Part shown: in pieces, positions 12,400 to 26,600 of the stretch
Layout: each line of letters begins with the position of its first letter
How positions within the stretch are numbered: position 1 is the stretch's first letter
NCBI RefSeq assembly: GCF_028453695.1
Contig: NC_135775.1
Span: 2,046,001 to 2,110,000, forward strand
DNA from: Augochlora pura
Taxonomy: Eukaryota > Arthropoda > Insecta > Hymenoptera > Halictidae
Reading direction: 5' to 3'
Length of the DNA stretch: 64,000 bases
Made by a program: the position numbers and the translations under genes
The notes under the pieces: model-generated
Database searches by the model: none
Told to the model about the DNA's origin: nothing
What the model saw: the letters and a program-made list of their open reading frames with translations, nothing else

Positions 12400-13382
12400 G
12401 TCTCTTCGGCTGGCTCCGTTCGCCGCAACCCGTTTGCAATCTGCCCCCTCCGTCCCCCCACCCCCCCGACGATGTCCTTTTCGTGTCCACCTTCGCGTCG
12501 TTTATCTTCATTTCCACTGTCACGATCTATTCGACGATCTATTCTTTTGTTACTGATTATTTCGATTACGTAATTCATTGAATCGTTTGTTGAATGTTTT
12601 TAAGATGTTTTTAGCAATTTTTACATTTTTAATTTGTTGAATATATTTTTGTTTTTTTTGGGGAGATGTTTTGTTCGAGGTTTAGATTGAGGGTTGAAAT
12701 GGGATGGCTTTGGAGTGATAATAAAAATTGTTAATAATAATGATAGTGGTGGCAGAATTTATTTGTAGATTTTGTGGATGAACTATGATTTTTTGGGGTA
12801 TTGTTGAGTGGTGTTAATAATGATAATTTTCGTGTAGTGTGCTGTATAATATTTTATATATTATTCAATGCGTTATGCAACATATGTTACCATATTACAT
12901 TGTATGGCAAATTTAATTATTACAAATTAATATTATTCTAAATCGGCATTACGATATTAACAAAAATTAAGAATTCTAATCAACGATTGAGCCCTTGAAA
13001 TTTAAAAGAAAATTAAAATTAAATTGAAACTAAGTTAAGTTAAAATTCGTTCCAAAAATTATAAAAAAAAATAATAAAACGGGATAACCGTTGAGAAGGG
13101 TGCATCCAAGGAATCCGCCACCGTTTCTATAGATTGCAGCGGCGTAGAAACCGCGTGGGAAATTCCGCGAGCCGGTAAAACAGCATCGGCGGAAGAATCT
13201 ATTTTCGAAGTATAATAGGCGCGAGCTTGTGCCGCGAGGCGGTCGACGTTTGGAAAAAAAGACCGGTTGAGCGTGAACCGTGTAACGGATAGCTTAAGAG
13301 AACTGACCTGCAAAATTCGCTCGCGTGCAACCTGCGCCAGGAGAGACGGCCACCGCCGGCTCTATAGCGCGAGCAAACCAGC

Positions 13383-13403
13383 CTCTCTCTCTCTCTCTCT
13401 CTC
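13383..13403. repeat. (CT)n microsatellite
   Basis: Pure CT run of about 10 units. Confidence 0.85.
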
Positions 13404-16400
13404 TGCCTTGCCTTGCTCTACCAGCCGCAGTGCGCGACTTTATTCTTCCAATTTAAAGGCTAAATATAATATTCGCCTTACTTAACCCGGTTCGCGCCTG
13501 CTGCGGATTCTCCGCCACCTGCTGCGGATATTCGCGACACCTGCGAATTTCACGGGTTCGGCTCGCGCCGGCTCCTACGCCAATGCTCGCCATTATACAA
13601 TTTTTACGGATTGGCTGCAGACTCTGCTGAAACGATTCTCTCTTTTGTTAAAATTCTGGACGTATTTTTTTAATAGAATTTTGATATTAAATTATCCAAT
13701 AGCATTGGTATTAAATTATTTAATAACATTGCTAATAAATTATTTAATAACATATTCTTGAATCCATTCTTGGATGTAACAAAATTGTTTAAAATACGAT
13801 AGAAATTGTTATTGTGTCAGTGGCAATACTAATCTTATTTTTTTATAATCTTTTAATTTGGTATTGTTATTTTACTGTCTTATTTCTCATTTTATTCTTC
13901 TATACCTTTATTCTCTATTTCATTATTATACTACTTATTCTACTTATTTATTTCTTATTTCTAATTAAATTTATTACTAGACATTGTTAGTTTAATATAC
14001 ATTGAACCTGAAAATACATTAAACAAAAATATTAATTTAATTTCATTAATCCTACAATATCGATTTATTTATTCTAAATTCGATACCAATCTGTTTCCAC
14101 TAATTTTCTAATACGAATTCAGCTCCATCGATTCTCCAACGTCAACTTATTTCCACTAATTGCACAATATTAATTCGAGAGCTGTTCTGGGACAGAGTGC
14201 CATGGCCGCACGCAATTTCGAAAACCGCCCACGTAGCCGCGCCGTGTATCCCACGGTGTCGAACGATCAGTATCACACGCGCGGAGTGTATCATCCGCGA
14301 TCGTTATCCGCTTTGTCGCGTTAAACAGTGGACAGCGGCCAACCCACGCAGATCCAACGAAACGTCTGCGCCCGACGTCCAACGCAGCCGCGTCACCTGT
14401 ACACGCAGTGTCGTGTCGGGTCAACCCCATACCGAGGCCTATCCATATCAACCCCTAACACTAGGATCTATTTAATCTATTTAATAATGGTGACATCGAT
14501 GCTTCTTCTTTGCTAATGTCCTTGTCATTTTATCTGTTTTATATTATTATTTTTGATATTAATATTATTACTTTTTAATATTGATATTATTATTTTTGAT
14601 ATTAATATTACAATTACTAATATTAATATTTAAGTTTCCCCAGCAATTTATTAACCCCAGCGAGACGATTTTTTAAACAATTAACAAGTAACGTTTGAAA
14701 ATGTAACAGGAACATTAAATTAATTGTAATTTTGTAGGAAACGATATGTTATTGTCAATTCTTCTTTAAATAATTACTGCTATATTATAAATAATTATTA
14801 GTACAGACAATTATTAATAACTTCCATTAAATAATAATTCCATTAAACTTTCCTAACTAAACAAAAAAGAGCACATCTCTCTAATTAACTTTTAAGGAAG
14901 TTTGCAAAAAACTGGCAACAATTTTGCAAAAACCTGACAACAATTTTGCGCAACATTGTTAACACGTGGCACCGTCAAACGAACCCCGAACAACGCCTCG
15001 GAGTACTGTCGTAGCCGGTAAAGGGTTAATACGCGGTCGACGGAGATTTAATCGAACGGCGTGGACGTGTCGTGTTCAAAGGGGGGTATCGCCTCGAAAA
15101 ACTGCATAATTGAAATTCCGTGGAGGCGCGAGGAAAAAATAGCCCGGTCGAGAGGCGGATCGGTCGACGGGGGATCGATTAGCTTGTCGCCGCTGGAAGA
15201 CCGCAGCTCGGCTTTTTTTCACGTGGCCAGAGAGAGAGAGAGAGAGGGAGAAAGAGAAGGTGGTGCGGTTGGTTTTGCGGGCTTGATTCGCGAATGATGG
15301 TCCCGCCAAGCAAAAGCACCCTCTCGAAAGCCGTGCGGCGCGCCACCGCTGGCTGTGCTTGACGCGACGCGGGACGCCGTCGATGGCCAGTTCGCTGGCG
15401 AACGGCCCGCTCGCCTTTTTATCAAGGCGATTTGCATCCGGTGACACCCGCCGCGCCAACCCGAACCCTATTTCCACCCCCCTTTCGTGGCTCGCATGCC
15501 AACCGGGCGTCATCGATATGCCGCCACGATGACGTGGGCTCTGTGCTGCCGCTGCTCCTTTTTTTTCCCCCTCGTTTATTCTTATCTTTTTATTCGTTTA
15601 CCGACCGCACGCGGCGGACAAATTATTCCGACTTGACGTTAAAAAATTCTTGTATGTTCTTTAGTTGTCTGTAATTTGGAAAATTGTTGAAATTGTAATT
15701 GTTGCTCGACTTGCAAAATTTCAATTTTGGATACAGTCGGTGTAGTATATATAAAAATATATAAAATGAGTTAACAATTTTTATATGTGTGTAAAATATA
15801 AATTAGTAATTTTATATAATATAGAGAGGGAATAAATTAACAATTTTTATATATATCTAGAAAATAAATTAACAACGTTCTGCATATGTAGAGAAAATGA
15901 ATTAACCATTTTCTGCATATATAGAGAAAATAGATTAACAATTTATAAAGAGAGAGAGAGAGAGAGAATAAAAATAAATTAACGATTCTAAATATATATG
16001 AGACAAATTCTGGGTCCATTTCCCTTTGCATTCTACAACAAATTAAATAAATTACAAACGGTACCAACCCCCTCGACATCGATAACCCAAATGACCAGTT
16101 AAATTACAGCGTAACTATATTATCGAGTATCCTGAATCGAGGTTCACGGTAGAAGAAAATCGTTTATAGGAGTCGTTTGCGAACGGATCTGGCACGGAGC
16201 TCTGGATCGGGAATCGAGAATGAAGCCAGAGGGTATCGGTGGGACGCGGTGGTCCGTGCGAACGACTCCTATCAGCGCTGTCGAAAACGACACCGATACA
16301 CGCCGTCCGCCGATAGTTCGGCGGCCGACAATCACGCGGATAATAATGTCAACGCCGGATTAGCTGTGGCGTGCACGCGCGGACGGCGCGTAATTAATCG

Positions 16401-16585
16401 CTGGACAATTAGTGGATATCACGGCGGTCGATGGGGCCTGCGTGTAACGACGACTCGTTCAACGGATCTCCCCGTGCGGGCCGATTCCCGATTATCTGGG
16501 GTGCTGTTGCCTTACACCCTCTCCCCTCTCCCTATCACTTCAGATTTATCTTTTGATTTCTCTCTCGATTTCTCTCTTTATTTTA

Positions 16586-16685
16586 NNNNNNNNNNNNNNN
16601 NNNNNNNNNNNNNNNNNNNNNNNNNNNNNNNNNNNNNNNNNNNNNNNNNNNNNNNNNNNNNNNNNNNNNNNNNNNNNNNNNNNNN
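16586..16685. other. Assembly gap (100 N)
   Basis: Exactly 100 N. This is a conventional placeholder, so the real length may differ. The left edge is a T-rich/CT tract that probably stopped the assembly. Confidence 0.98.
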
Positions 16686-16959
16686 GCGCATTTACCGTGC
16701 GTTCGCCTGCATAATTACGCACCCGGGGGGCTACCACCGCCGCCGCCGCCGTGTTCTCCCGCGAGCCGATCGGATATGCTCCAGGTATCGTTCGATGATC
16801 TACAATGCGTGTTCGACACCTGGCGACATTTTGGTTCGAGTCGGATGTGCCGTAATCGCCGAAGGCGGACTGTACAGTTCTTCCTTTATAGGGAGCTTCG
16901 AATTTCAATGTATAATAAGAAGTCGAACTTTTTAATTATGCTATGGTATAGTGTAGCGT

Positions 16960-17265
16960 ATCATACTGTACTTTACTACGGTACACTTCACCATACTGTA
17001 CTGTATACTGTATTAAACTATATTAAACTATACTATAGCATATTATATTATATTACACTATACTGTATTAGACTGTATTAAACTGTACTGAACTAAACTA
17101 TACTACAGTATACTATACTATATTACGCTGTAGTGTATTATACTGTACCGAACTGTACTTATGGTACATTGTACTAAACTATACTACAGTATACTATACT
17201 ATACTATCCTTTACTGTCCTATACTATACAACATGTTACAATATGCAATAATAGAACTACGTACA
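16960..17265. repeat. TATACTGTAC-type low-complexity tract
   Basis: Short words such as ACTATACTGTA and TTATACTGTACT recur with no exact period. A second tract of the same type lies at 17965-18345. Confidence 0.75.
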
Positions 17266-17964
17266 GTATAATAACATATAAATGTGATAACAATCGCACG
17301 CATCACAATTATCCATCTGCCCAAGGCCGGCCGAGATGATCAGGCGTCCCACAGAGTATCGACGATTGTCAATTTTCCGACGGGGAGGTGTGACACGGTT
17401 CGAAAGTTCCCGGGGAGAAGGCCGGGTTCCGCGGGCGAGAGTGCACGGGTACAACGGAACAAGCAAAAGATCCCAAGGGGGAGAGGGGGGTGTCCGAATC
17501 CCCGGCATAGTTTCCGGCCAGGGGGGAGGGGGGGGGGGAGGGACTCCTACACCCGCAAAACGGAATAGTTTCACGAGCAGCGGCCCGAAGTAAATCATCC
17601 GCCGCCGGGCTATCCTCCGGCAGCCCGAGGCCAAATTGGCCAACCTTGACACCCTTCGAGACTTTCGACTCTCGGGGGTTTTCGGCGACGCGCCGCGCCT
17701 CGTTTTCCTCGTTTTCTTCCTTGCTCGACGCCACACCGCGAACCGGACGAGAAGAGGGGCGGGGGAGAAGGAGGGGGAGGGGGAGGATGGAAGCGGTCCA
17801 ACCGGGCTTGGTCCCTTCTTCCGACGGCGCAATTAATCTTGGCCGGTAATTGGCGAAACGGATCGTCTCGCGCGCGAAACGACGGATACAGACGCCACGC
17901 GCTAATAATCAATTACTTCCTGTTTCTTTTCTTCCACCGTCTATTTGTCACCGGCTTTGGACAC

Positions 17965-18345
17965 AGCCATAATTGTACACTGCACACTGTCACGCTGTAT
18001 ACTGTACCGTAGACTTTTTACTGGATTGTAGACTGTATACTGTACTGTAGACTTTTTACTGGACTGTATACTTTACTGTATATTATACTGTAGACTTTTT
18101 ACTGAACTATAGGATGTAGACTGTATATTGTAGTACATACCATACTCTATACTATATTGTAGACTGCATACTGTACTGTATACTATACTGTAGACTGTTT
18201 ACTATACTGTACCCTATATACTGTATATTATACTATATTATACTATACTATATAATACTGTAGACTGTATATTGTAGTGTATACTATACTCGACACTGTA
18301 CAATGAATACTATACTATATACTATACTGTACACTGTACATCGCC
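17965..18345. repeat. CTGTATACTGTACTGTAGAC-type minisatellite
   Basis: Degenerate units contain CTGTAGACTTTTTACTGGA and TATACTATACTGTAGAC. It is related to 16960-17265, which lies on the other side of a GC-rich stretch. Confidence 0.75.
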
Positions 18346-19825
18346 GCGATCATCCACTCACTGTACCAAACTCTCTCGTTACTCTAGTCCAGCTGTTCCT
18401 TCGTTCTTCTTTTCTCGGTACCGTTTTCGTTGCCTCTTTTCGTCGTCGCTCGCAGGAAACCCATTTCAGGAAGGATAATTAGTGTCGCGAATGAACGATG
18501 CTAGCACACGACCGCGGCGGCTTGGGATTTCGTTGTAGATTAAACGGTGAAATGCTTTTGGCGTGGGGGGGCTTAAGCCCCTCGCGGCTACGACGTTATC
18601 TTCACTGTAACAGCGGTCAGAATTTTCTCGATCGTAATGATTTATTATATGGCACCGGACTATTTATGGTCATTCGGTGGCAATATTTTATTGGGACCCT
18701 GCGATACGGACGTTCGGATAATCATATATGATATGATAATAATTATAGTAAATTGTATATATAGTAATAATTCTATTAAATTATATATAATAGCAATTCT
18801 ATTTAATTCGAAGAATTAATTAATTCTAAGAGTAGACTGTTGCAATTGGGAGGCAATAATTGCAGCAAAGCCAGGAGCAATTCGATGCCGGTCTCTTAAA
18901 ACGCTCGAGACAGGTGCGAGAGGTCGGCGAGCGTGTGTCCGGTGTTTCCAGTCATGTTAGGGGAAACGTAGAGAGCGAAGGGTCCGGTTGATGATCTCTC
19001 AGTGTCGTTCTAGCCTCGGATAAAAGATTGTCAAGTCGCACTAGAAAGTTGGCCATTGTTCCTTGTGGAAGAAGAGCACAAAAAAAAACAGCAGTTGCAG
19101 TAGCAGTATAAAGTAGCAGTAACTGTAGCAGTAACAATAGCGGTATACACTAACAATATCAATAATAACAATAATAATGCCTCAATAATTTTTTCCATAA
19201 AATGAACAAATTAATCGAGCTGCAAAAGAAAAATTATATATTTCCATTTAAAAAAAAACAATGGAATTCTTAAGTGCACATGCACCGATGCACTCGAGCA
19301 AAATCTAAGGGTCTCCAGACATAGTGTCCCTTAAACCAATCACCCTTCCCCCTTTGTCATTTTTTCGTAAACGCATTAATAACCGAGTTATTAATATCGA
19401 GTTATTAATCGAATATGCAACCTAAAACAGTTGCGTACACCACTCTGTGGACGTGGCAATGTGGTGTAGCTCCCCACGTTGGAAAGGGTTAGTGTGGTCG
19501 GGCAGCTTTTTTTAACCCCCACCGATGTTAACGCTCGACTCGGATCCGTGTCAAGGACAGTCCCGATCGGTCGACACTTCCGTGACTTTGCGCGGCCGGT
19601 TCGAAACCAGCTCCCGACCCCGGTCGCAAGCGCGTCGGCCCGCTCGACCGTGCCGAAAGATCGATCGCACGAGGGTGAAACCATCTCCCCCCGGTTGCTG
19701 AAACCGAGACCGTTTCCAGCCGCCCAGAAATACCGTGTATCTTTGAATAACTGTCCGAACGACCTCCGCGACAACTGTCTGCATTCTATATACAGTTATA
19801 GTCGTTTTAACACTGTAGTATGTCC

Positions 19826-20750
19826 GACGAGTATACTCGTCCTGGAAAGGTTGTCTTTAGACTGTTGTAACTTTGCGAAAAAAAATCGTAGATGGGTCTG
19901 GTTTTTTTTAAATTAAAGGGGAAGGATTATACTTTATTGTAATCTAAGTGGCATTTAAAAAAAAAATTTTAGGACGGCTACAGATTTTTTCAAACTTTGA
20001 TGCTTTCAATGCGATAAACATGGTGTCATATTTAATGAGATGAAGCGACGGGGGTAAATTAGAATTAAAATTGAGAAATAGAGTGTCAAAGTAGACATTT
20101 CAAGCTTTAATTTGAGGGCAAGATCATTATTCTACGATGATTTTTCGCGGAGATATGGACTTTCAAAGTTGCTACATATTATCGTCCATCACTCAACTCT
20201 GACGAATATACTCGTCTTGCAAGGGTTCTCTTTATTTCGCTGTAACTTTGCGAAAAAAAATCGCAGCTGCTTCTAGTTTTTTTTAAATTAAAGGGGAAGG
20301 ATTATATTTTATTCTAGTGTAACTGGCATTTAGAAAAAAAATTTTTGGAGGACTGTAGATTTTTTCAAAATTGGCACTTTTAATGCGACAAACATGGTCT
20401 CATATTTAAAGAAATGCAGAGATGATGGTAAATTAGAATTAAAATTGAGAAATAGAGTGTCAAAGTAGACATTTCAAGCTTTAATTTGAGGGCAAGATCA
20501 TCATTCTACGATGATTTTTCGCGGAGATATGGACTTTCAAAGTTGCCACTTATTATCGTCCATCACTCAACTCTGACGAATATACTCGTCTTGCAAGTGT
20601 TCTCTTTATTTCGCTGTAACTTTGTGAAAAAAAATCGTAGCTGCTTCTAGTTTTTTTTAAATTAAAGAGGAAAGCTTGAACTTTATTCTGCTATGCATGA
20701 CATTTAGAAAAAAAATTTTGGGAGGTCTGTGGATTTTTTTTTTACACCAA
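19826..20750. repeat. Tandem array, 374-375 bp unit, two full copies and a partial third
   Basis: Each unit starts with a near-palindrome: GACGAGTATACTCGTC at 19826-19841 (perfect), and GACGAATATACTCGTC at 20201-20216 and 20575-20590. Next comes GTAACTTTG(C/T)GAAAAAAAATCG, a core TTTTAAATTAAAGGGGAAGG, and TAGACATTTCAAGCTTTAAT, ending in TTTTTCGCGGAGATATGG. The start-to-start distances are 375 and 374 bp. The blocks match those in 2539-2955 and 6700-7385, so this is a tandem form of the same family. The third copy stops after the core. Confidence 0.85.
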
Positions 20751-21695
20751 CCTTTTAAACGCAGAAAGACATCGCAAAAGAAAATTTGAATAAATCCTAG
20801 TCGCTTAATTCTCACAAGACAATTATTATTAGACGTTTTTAAGAATGAATAAGTTTAACATTAAGTTTGGTCCACGTCGTCCGGGGCCGGCGCCTGCAAG
20901 ACGCGAGTCGTCGCGACTCGGGTCAAGATCGTCGAGTCTTTCCGAGTCACCGAGTCGTTCCCATCGCGGGGAAAAAGCGAACTTTCCGCTGAAAGCCGGA
21001 AGTTCTGTTCGGTCCCCTCGTCAGCGTCGCAGTGAATAGCGCCGCTGAGGAGCAAAAAGCGGTTTCCCCGCGTCGCAGAACGTCGCGCTTCGCTTTGTCC
21101 GCGGCGAGGCGTTTGTTTGGCCGCTCGCGCGCGCGCCTGCGACCCTTTTTCCACCACCGACGCCGCCCGATTGATTTCGCCGCCGTTCCCGCTGGGACAC
21201 CACCGAACAGCGTCAAACTTTATTTTAACGGGGTATGATTCAAGGTACTTTGGCCTCGCGTGCGCTTTTGATCGATCGATCCCCGGCGCGTTCCGCGATC
21301 GATCAGCCGGAAAAGCTGCAGTTTGTTTGCCGCGACGGGCCTCCGGGATTTTCCCAATTTGCGATCGCATGAATAATTAATTCCAACGCGCCGATCCATT
21401 TCGTCGCCGAATCGAATTTTAGTTTGTATATTAATCATTTCATCTGCTAATGCGAGCGGTGATTTTTGAGAGCCTGTTCTCGACAGGTGATCGCTCGATG
21501 CGTTTGTTATATGGAATAATTAATGCGGCAGTAATAATGTAGTATGTAATAATAATAATTCGAAAAAATCAATAATTCATTTCATATGAAAATTAAACAC
21601 CTGATAACAATATTTAGCAAACAGTGCTGCAGACGAATGTATTTTTAAACAATCTAGTTGGAAGAAACGTTGCTCCAATAACCAAACTCAATAAT

Positions 21696-21715
21696 TTAAC
21701 CCTTTACACTCTAGT
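21696..21715 (+). repeat. Isolated TTAA-CCCTTT end motif
   Basis: TTAACCCTTTACACTCTAGT. It differs at one base from the motif at 30627-30646, although the sequences beyond both diverge. This suggests two related repeat ends at unrelated sites. Confidence 0.55.
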
Positions 21716-22420
21716 AAACGACTCTTAGACATTATCATAATTGTTCCACCACGTCTCAAAATAACATCCACGCTAACAAAATTGCAATTTGCAATTTTTA
21801 CCTAATTTTTACGTAAAATAATTCACTTAAAATAATTCGCCCACCTTCGATCACCAAAAAATACTTCGCCGAGCTATAATTCTTGCGAAAGCGTCTCGCA
21901 TAATCAGTGCCGACTGCAATTACTTTCCTCTCGGCGGCGGCGTTAATCAATCGGTTCCCCGATACGAAAGAATATCCGGCGGAGAGCCGTGTCTGAAGCA
22001 ATCAAATAAACCCCGAGCCAGCCGCCGTTCCATCCCGGAACAAATATTCCCAGCGAGGACAGTGGCGTAGCAGCAGCCGCGGCATATCGGCGGTGGAAAT
22101 CCGGCTGATTGCAACGAGACATAAAGAACGATCCGCGGATCGACAGCGCCGGGTTTCGATAGCTCGCGCGGCGCGTAATCAAATTACGCGGGGCGCCCTT
22201 AAAGCTGACACTCGGCTGTTTGCGCGCCGAGCAGCCGCCGCCGCGAATCGATACACATTTACTTTATTAAAATCGGCCCGGAGACCTATAAATCCCTCTC
22301 GCCGGTTGCATCGAGCGGAAAACTCGGCGTGGGGATGAAAATTATTCCTCCCGATCTCTCGAGGACGACTTGCGAAGGTGTGAAGGTGCAAAGGGTGGGA
22401 AGGGGGGGAGTGGATGTGTT

Positions 22421-22618
22421 TAGGGTGTCCCATAAGTACGTCCCTTATACATATATAAATAAAGAAATCCCTTTCGCACTTTTTCCTCCAAAAAGAAATC
22501 ATTTTTAATACAACATCTCTTGAAATCATAGAATTCAACCCGTTTTTAGCTATAGTCAACGATAACGTAGACATCACTTCATAACAGCGAAGCGAATCGC
22601 TTCAGCGAATCACCCTGT
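22421..22618. mobile_element. Short CAGGGTG-family inverted-repeat element
   Basis: The left end TAGGGTGTCCCATAAGTACG and right end GCGAATCACCCTGTAC are inverted around an AT-rich core of about 200 bp. The length and ends fit a non-autonomous (MITE-like) member of the family seen at 37575, 59321-59884 and 62309. No transposase is present. Confidence 0.6.
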
Positions 22619-23639
22619 ACATATAGAGCCGAACAAGCTGTGGAAAGCTGGGTGGTGGGGGTTGGGGTTGCCGAGAAGAGGGATGAAGGAGGTGGCGGTG
22701 GTTGATGATGTCGATTCCTCTGTACATGTACACACACACACACGTATATATACAACGCGACCCGCGCGATTGTTCGGAGCGATTGAAATCACGCGAAGCT
22801 TTACTTAACGGCGAACTTGCGGATCTCGCGAACACGGATACGCTCGGCAGTCCTCCCCCTTGCCTTCTTCCCCGGGCGACCGATCCTTAATGGCGGCGGG
22901 GATGTTCCCCGAGACTCTCTAATCGAAATTCTCCGGCGGGCGGCGTTCCGAGAGACGAGAACCCCTCTCCCGGGATAATTTCGTTTGATATATCGTCGCG
23001 CACGGAGAAAACGTTTCGCCGAACGTGGCCGCGCGATTATTTATGGCCTCGGACGAGTTCATCTTTTTTTCATCCTGTGGCGACCGAGGGAGGGGGGAAT
23101 GTTTAACGGGACCCCGAGGATAATTGAATTGCTCGGCGATGGGTCGGCCTCTGGGTTATCATCGTGGGAAGAGAGACGGTTACGTTGAGAATCCGAAGGG
23201 ACGTGTGGCTGGGTCGGGCGAGTGGAAGAGGATGGTTTGTGGTCGGACAGCGGTGTGGGAGTGGTATGTGATCGTGTAAATAGAAGAGGGAATGGTTATA
23301 ATGGTAATGGATAGCTTTGGAGAAGACGCGGAGGAGAGAGAGAGAAGTCTTGTTGAAATTAGTAGAATAGGATTGCCTGTGGTCAGACTTTGTTATAGTT
23401 GTATTAATATTAGGGGAATTTAAATTATGGATTGTAAGTAAGAAACATGGATTTCAGAAGAAGTGAGTGGAATAGGATGGTCTGTGGTCAGACGGTAGTA
23501 TTATATTATTATTATGTACTTATGTGGATAAGAGAGAGAATGATTATAGTCTTATGGTGTCATAGTGTGTTTGAAGAACAGATGGTATGAGAGAAGTTTT
23601 ATAGCTAAGAACGATGCAAGTAGAATAGTAAGAGCCGGA

Positions 23640-24380
23640 CAGTATAGCCGGTACAGTTAGTATAGTCAGACAAGTGAAATAGGCATAGTGAGACGAAGGA
23701 GATAATTCAAGGTGTAGTCAGGCAAGTAGAATAGAACGAGCTTTTATCAGACAAGTGAAATAGAAGGAGCAATGTCAGACAAGTGGATTGGTATTAGCAA
23801 TAACGAGACAAGTGGAATAGAATGAACTATGTCAGACAAGTATAATACAATCTATTATGACAGACGAGTGGAATAGTAACAGCCATAATCAGACAAGTAG
23901 TACAGTACCAGCAATAACCAAACAAGTAGAATAAACCAAAAAATTCCACACATCATTATTTCCATAAATTTGCAACCACCACCCCAAGAACAGTTTAAAC
24001 AATATTTCACATATAAAATCGAACAACCTGTTATACTTCCATCTAGAACTAAATAACGCTAAAACAATTCCCCGCAGACAATCTCCATAAAAAATATCAC
24101 TGCCAGACAAACTTTAACACATTACCAAATGATCAGACAAGTAGTATAACCAGGGTTGACGATCCTCACCCTTGGGATATGCATGACCCACGGTCGAACG
24201 AAGGGAACAGACACAACAGACGATCAGACAAGTATAACGGAGGGGGGTTGATATATGCGCCGTGTGGTACGAGTAGAACGGGAACGGTGGGCGCGTATGC
24301 GAGCGGAACGGAGACGATCCGCGGTCGGACAAGTAGAACGGGAACAATCCAGCAAGTGGATTAAGTCGGCTTATAGCGGG
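23640..24380. repeat. Degenerate 28-29 bp minisatellite, GTCAGACAAGTGGAATAG unit
   Basis: CAGACAAG words recur at about 23666, 23691, 23719, 23748, 23776, 23805, 23833, 23861, 23890 and 23919, then more loosely to 24360. The unit is the reverse complement of the 30-bp unit at 44570-45350. Weaker traces continue at 25060-25215 (GATAAGTAGA) and 25500-25660. Confidence 0.75.
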
Positions 24381-26229
24381 ACAGGGTGAATAGGCATTGT
24401 GCATTGCGCCGCGCGAGCCGGATAGTAATATTGTGTACACGCGGCGGTGGGGGGGTAGAATTAGGGTTGATGTTTCAGAGACAGATAGCCGAGATATAGG
24501 GGCGACACGTGTGAGCGTACGCTTGACAGATGGAACAAAAATCGCCTGTGATTACGAGTTGTGTAACATCCCCCCCTCTGCGATTACGTGTGGCGTAACA
24601 TCGCCTGTGGTCAGACGAGTGGATTTAGAACGGATCCGAATGTAACGGTGGACGGGGAATAGCATTGGCATAGAACTAACGTAAAATACGAATACAATAT
24701 AGCTATTGGAATGGCGATTATGTTAGTCGAGTTTTTGATTTTATTTTCTTATGATTTGTTTATTGATTGATAAAGTGGAAAAGCTGTGCGAAAGATTTTT
24801 CTCAGCTTTAAAAAATTGTTATTTTTGCTTCTTTGAACAATTTAATTTACTATGATTTTTTGGGCTTAGAAAGTTTGCTGTTTTTCACTTTCAATAATTT
24901 ATGATAATATAATAATTTAATACACCTGAAATATATTTTTCCAACAGCATACACGTTTTTCTAATTATCGCAGAAGTCATTATAAAAAATAAAATAAAAC
25001 GAAAAACAAATTTTATTCGGCACCCAACGGAATGCACGTAGAACACAGGTAGAACACGGTAGAATAGGAATTATCTGTAACGAAGTAAAGGGTCTGCCTA
25101 TAGTGAGGTAAGTAGATTAGGTAGTGCCCGGCAATAACATAAGCGGAATAGGTAGTTGGGTATAATAAGATAAGTGAAATATGGACCGGCTTGCGTATAA
25201 CAAGATAAGTAGATCAGCGGCTATCTAAAGTTAGATCACTAAACTAGGGTTTACCCAAATCGAATCAATTCGGCCGAGGACGGCCGACGACGATCAAGAG
25301 CAAGCATGGTATAATAATCCGATCGATGAAAGAAACGCTTGTAATATTGTGTCTTCGGTGGTCGAAGTAGAATAAGTATAATTCGCGAAGACCCGAGCAA
25401 CACGAGACAACCTATGATCAGACGCGCGAGGACGTTCTAACTCGTTTATTTGCGTTGCTGCGCGAGGAAACCCTTTGCGTATCCCGCATCCTCTTATATG
25501 CAGTTTGCTTGTCTGAGTATAGGCTTTCTTATTCTACTTACGCGGAGGATCGTTGCTTCGCAGGATCGCAAATCTGTTCTACTGGGACCCGTTGTATCCA
25601 ATTAGCGTCGTCGATGTTCGACTCGAGCGCACTCGTTGTCTGACCATCGGCCGACCTGTTCTACTGATTTCTGGTTAAATCGCCTCGCGAGCTCGAATTT
25701 AAAATTTCCATAAACAAAATAAAATATACAATACAACAATATAACATTAGCCAAAAGCATTATTTATATTCGATCAAATATTTATATAAAACAACTATCC
25801 AAACGAACGCTTCTTCGTCGAATATTTTATTCGAAAAACAATAAAAATTAAATATCGTCCGATTTGAGGGCAAAAAATCGGCGAGAATAGATTGTCCGAC
25901 AGCGCTTTTGCATCTCAAATGGTGCCCGTTAACGACTGCCAAGGGATAATTTTGCGAGAAAGAAGCGGGCGAGGACGAATTTATGATAATAGCCGGGTCG
26001 TTGTTCTGAAGGCCGCGTAACGCGTCGATTAAGCAGCCACTCGTCGCGCTGTCGTTCTGCGCGAGTAAATCTCCGACTCGAGAGATCACTCGAGCCTGCT
26101 TTATTTCCCATGAAGCGCCGTTCGTGACGCTAACGGCCCTCCTGCGAGGGGAAGACTTGGCTACGGAGGAGCTAGTTCCCTCTCTCTCCCTCTGACTACC
26201 TTTGTCACTCTTCCTCATTCTCGTCGAGT

Positions 26230-26600
26230 CTCTCTCTTTTTCTAGCTTTGACATTTTCTGACTCTCTCAATGACTCTTTTTTTTATTCTTTTTGACTCTA
26301 TCTGACTCGATCTGACTCTCTATGATTCACTTTGACTCACTCTGACTCTCTCGGACTCACTCTGACTCTCTATGACTCGCTTTGGTTCACTCTGACTCTC
26401 TCTGACTCACTTTGACTCACTTTGATTCACTCTGACTCTCTATGACTCGCTTTGATTCACTCTGACTCTCTCTGACTCACTTTGACTCACTTTGACTCAA
26501 TCTGACTCTCTTTGACTGTCTCTCTGACTCTCCATTTTTCTTTTTGACTCACTCTGACTGTCTATGACTAACTTTGACTCATTCTGACTCTCTATGACTT
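26230..26600. repeat. 10-bp minisatellite, TTTGACTCAC unit
   Basis: Units such as TTTGACTCAC, TCTGACTCTC and TATGACTCGC follow one another with an almost unbroken 10-bp period. The core TTTGACTC is the reverse complement of the GAGTCAAA core at 32242-32630. Confidence 0.85.

Noticed and set aside
20861..21370. 169-codon minus-strand frame
   Set aside because: Arginine- and alanine-rich with no recognisable motif. Several overlapping frames on both strands indicate composition and not selection.
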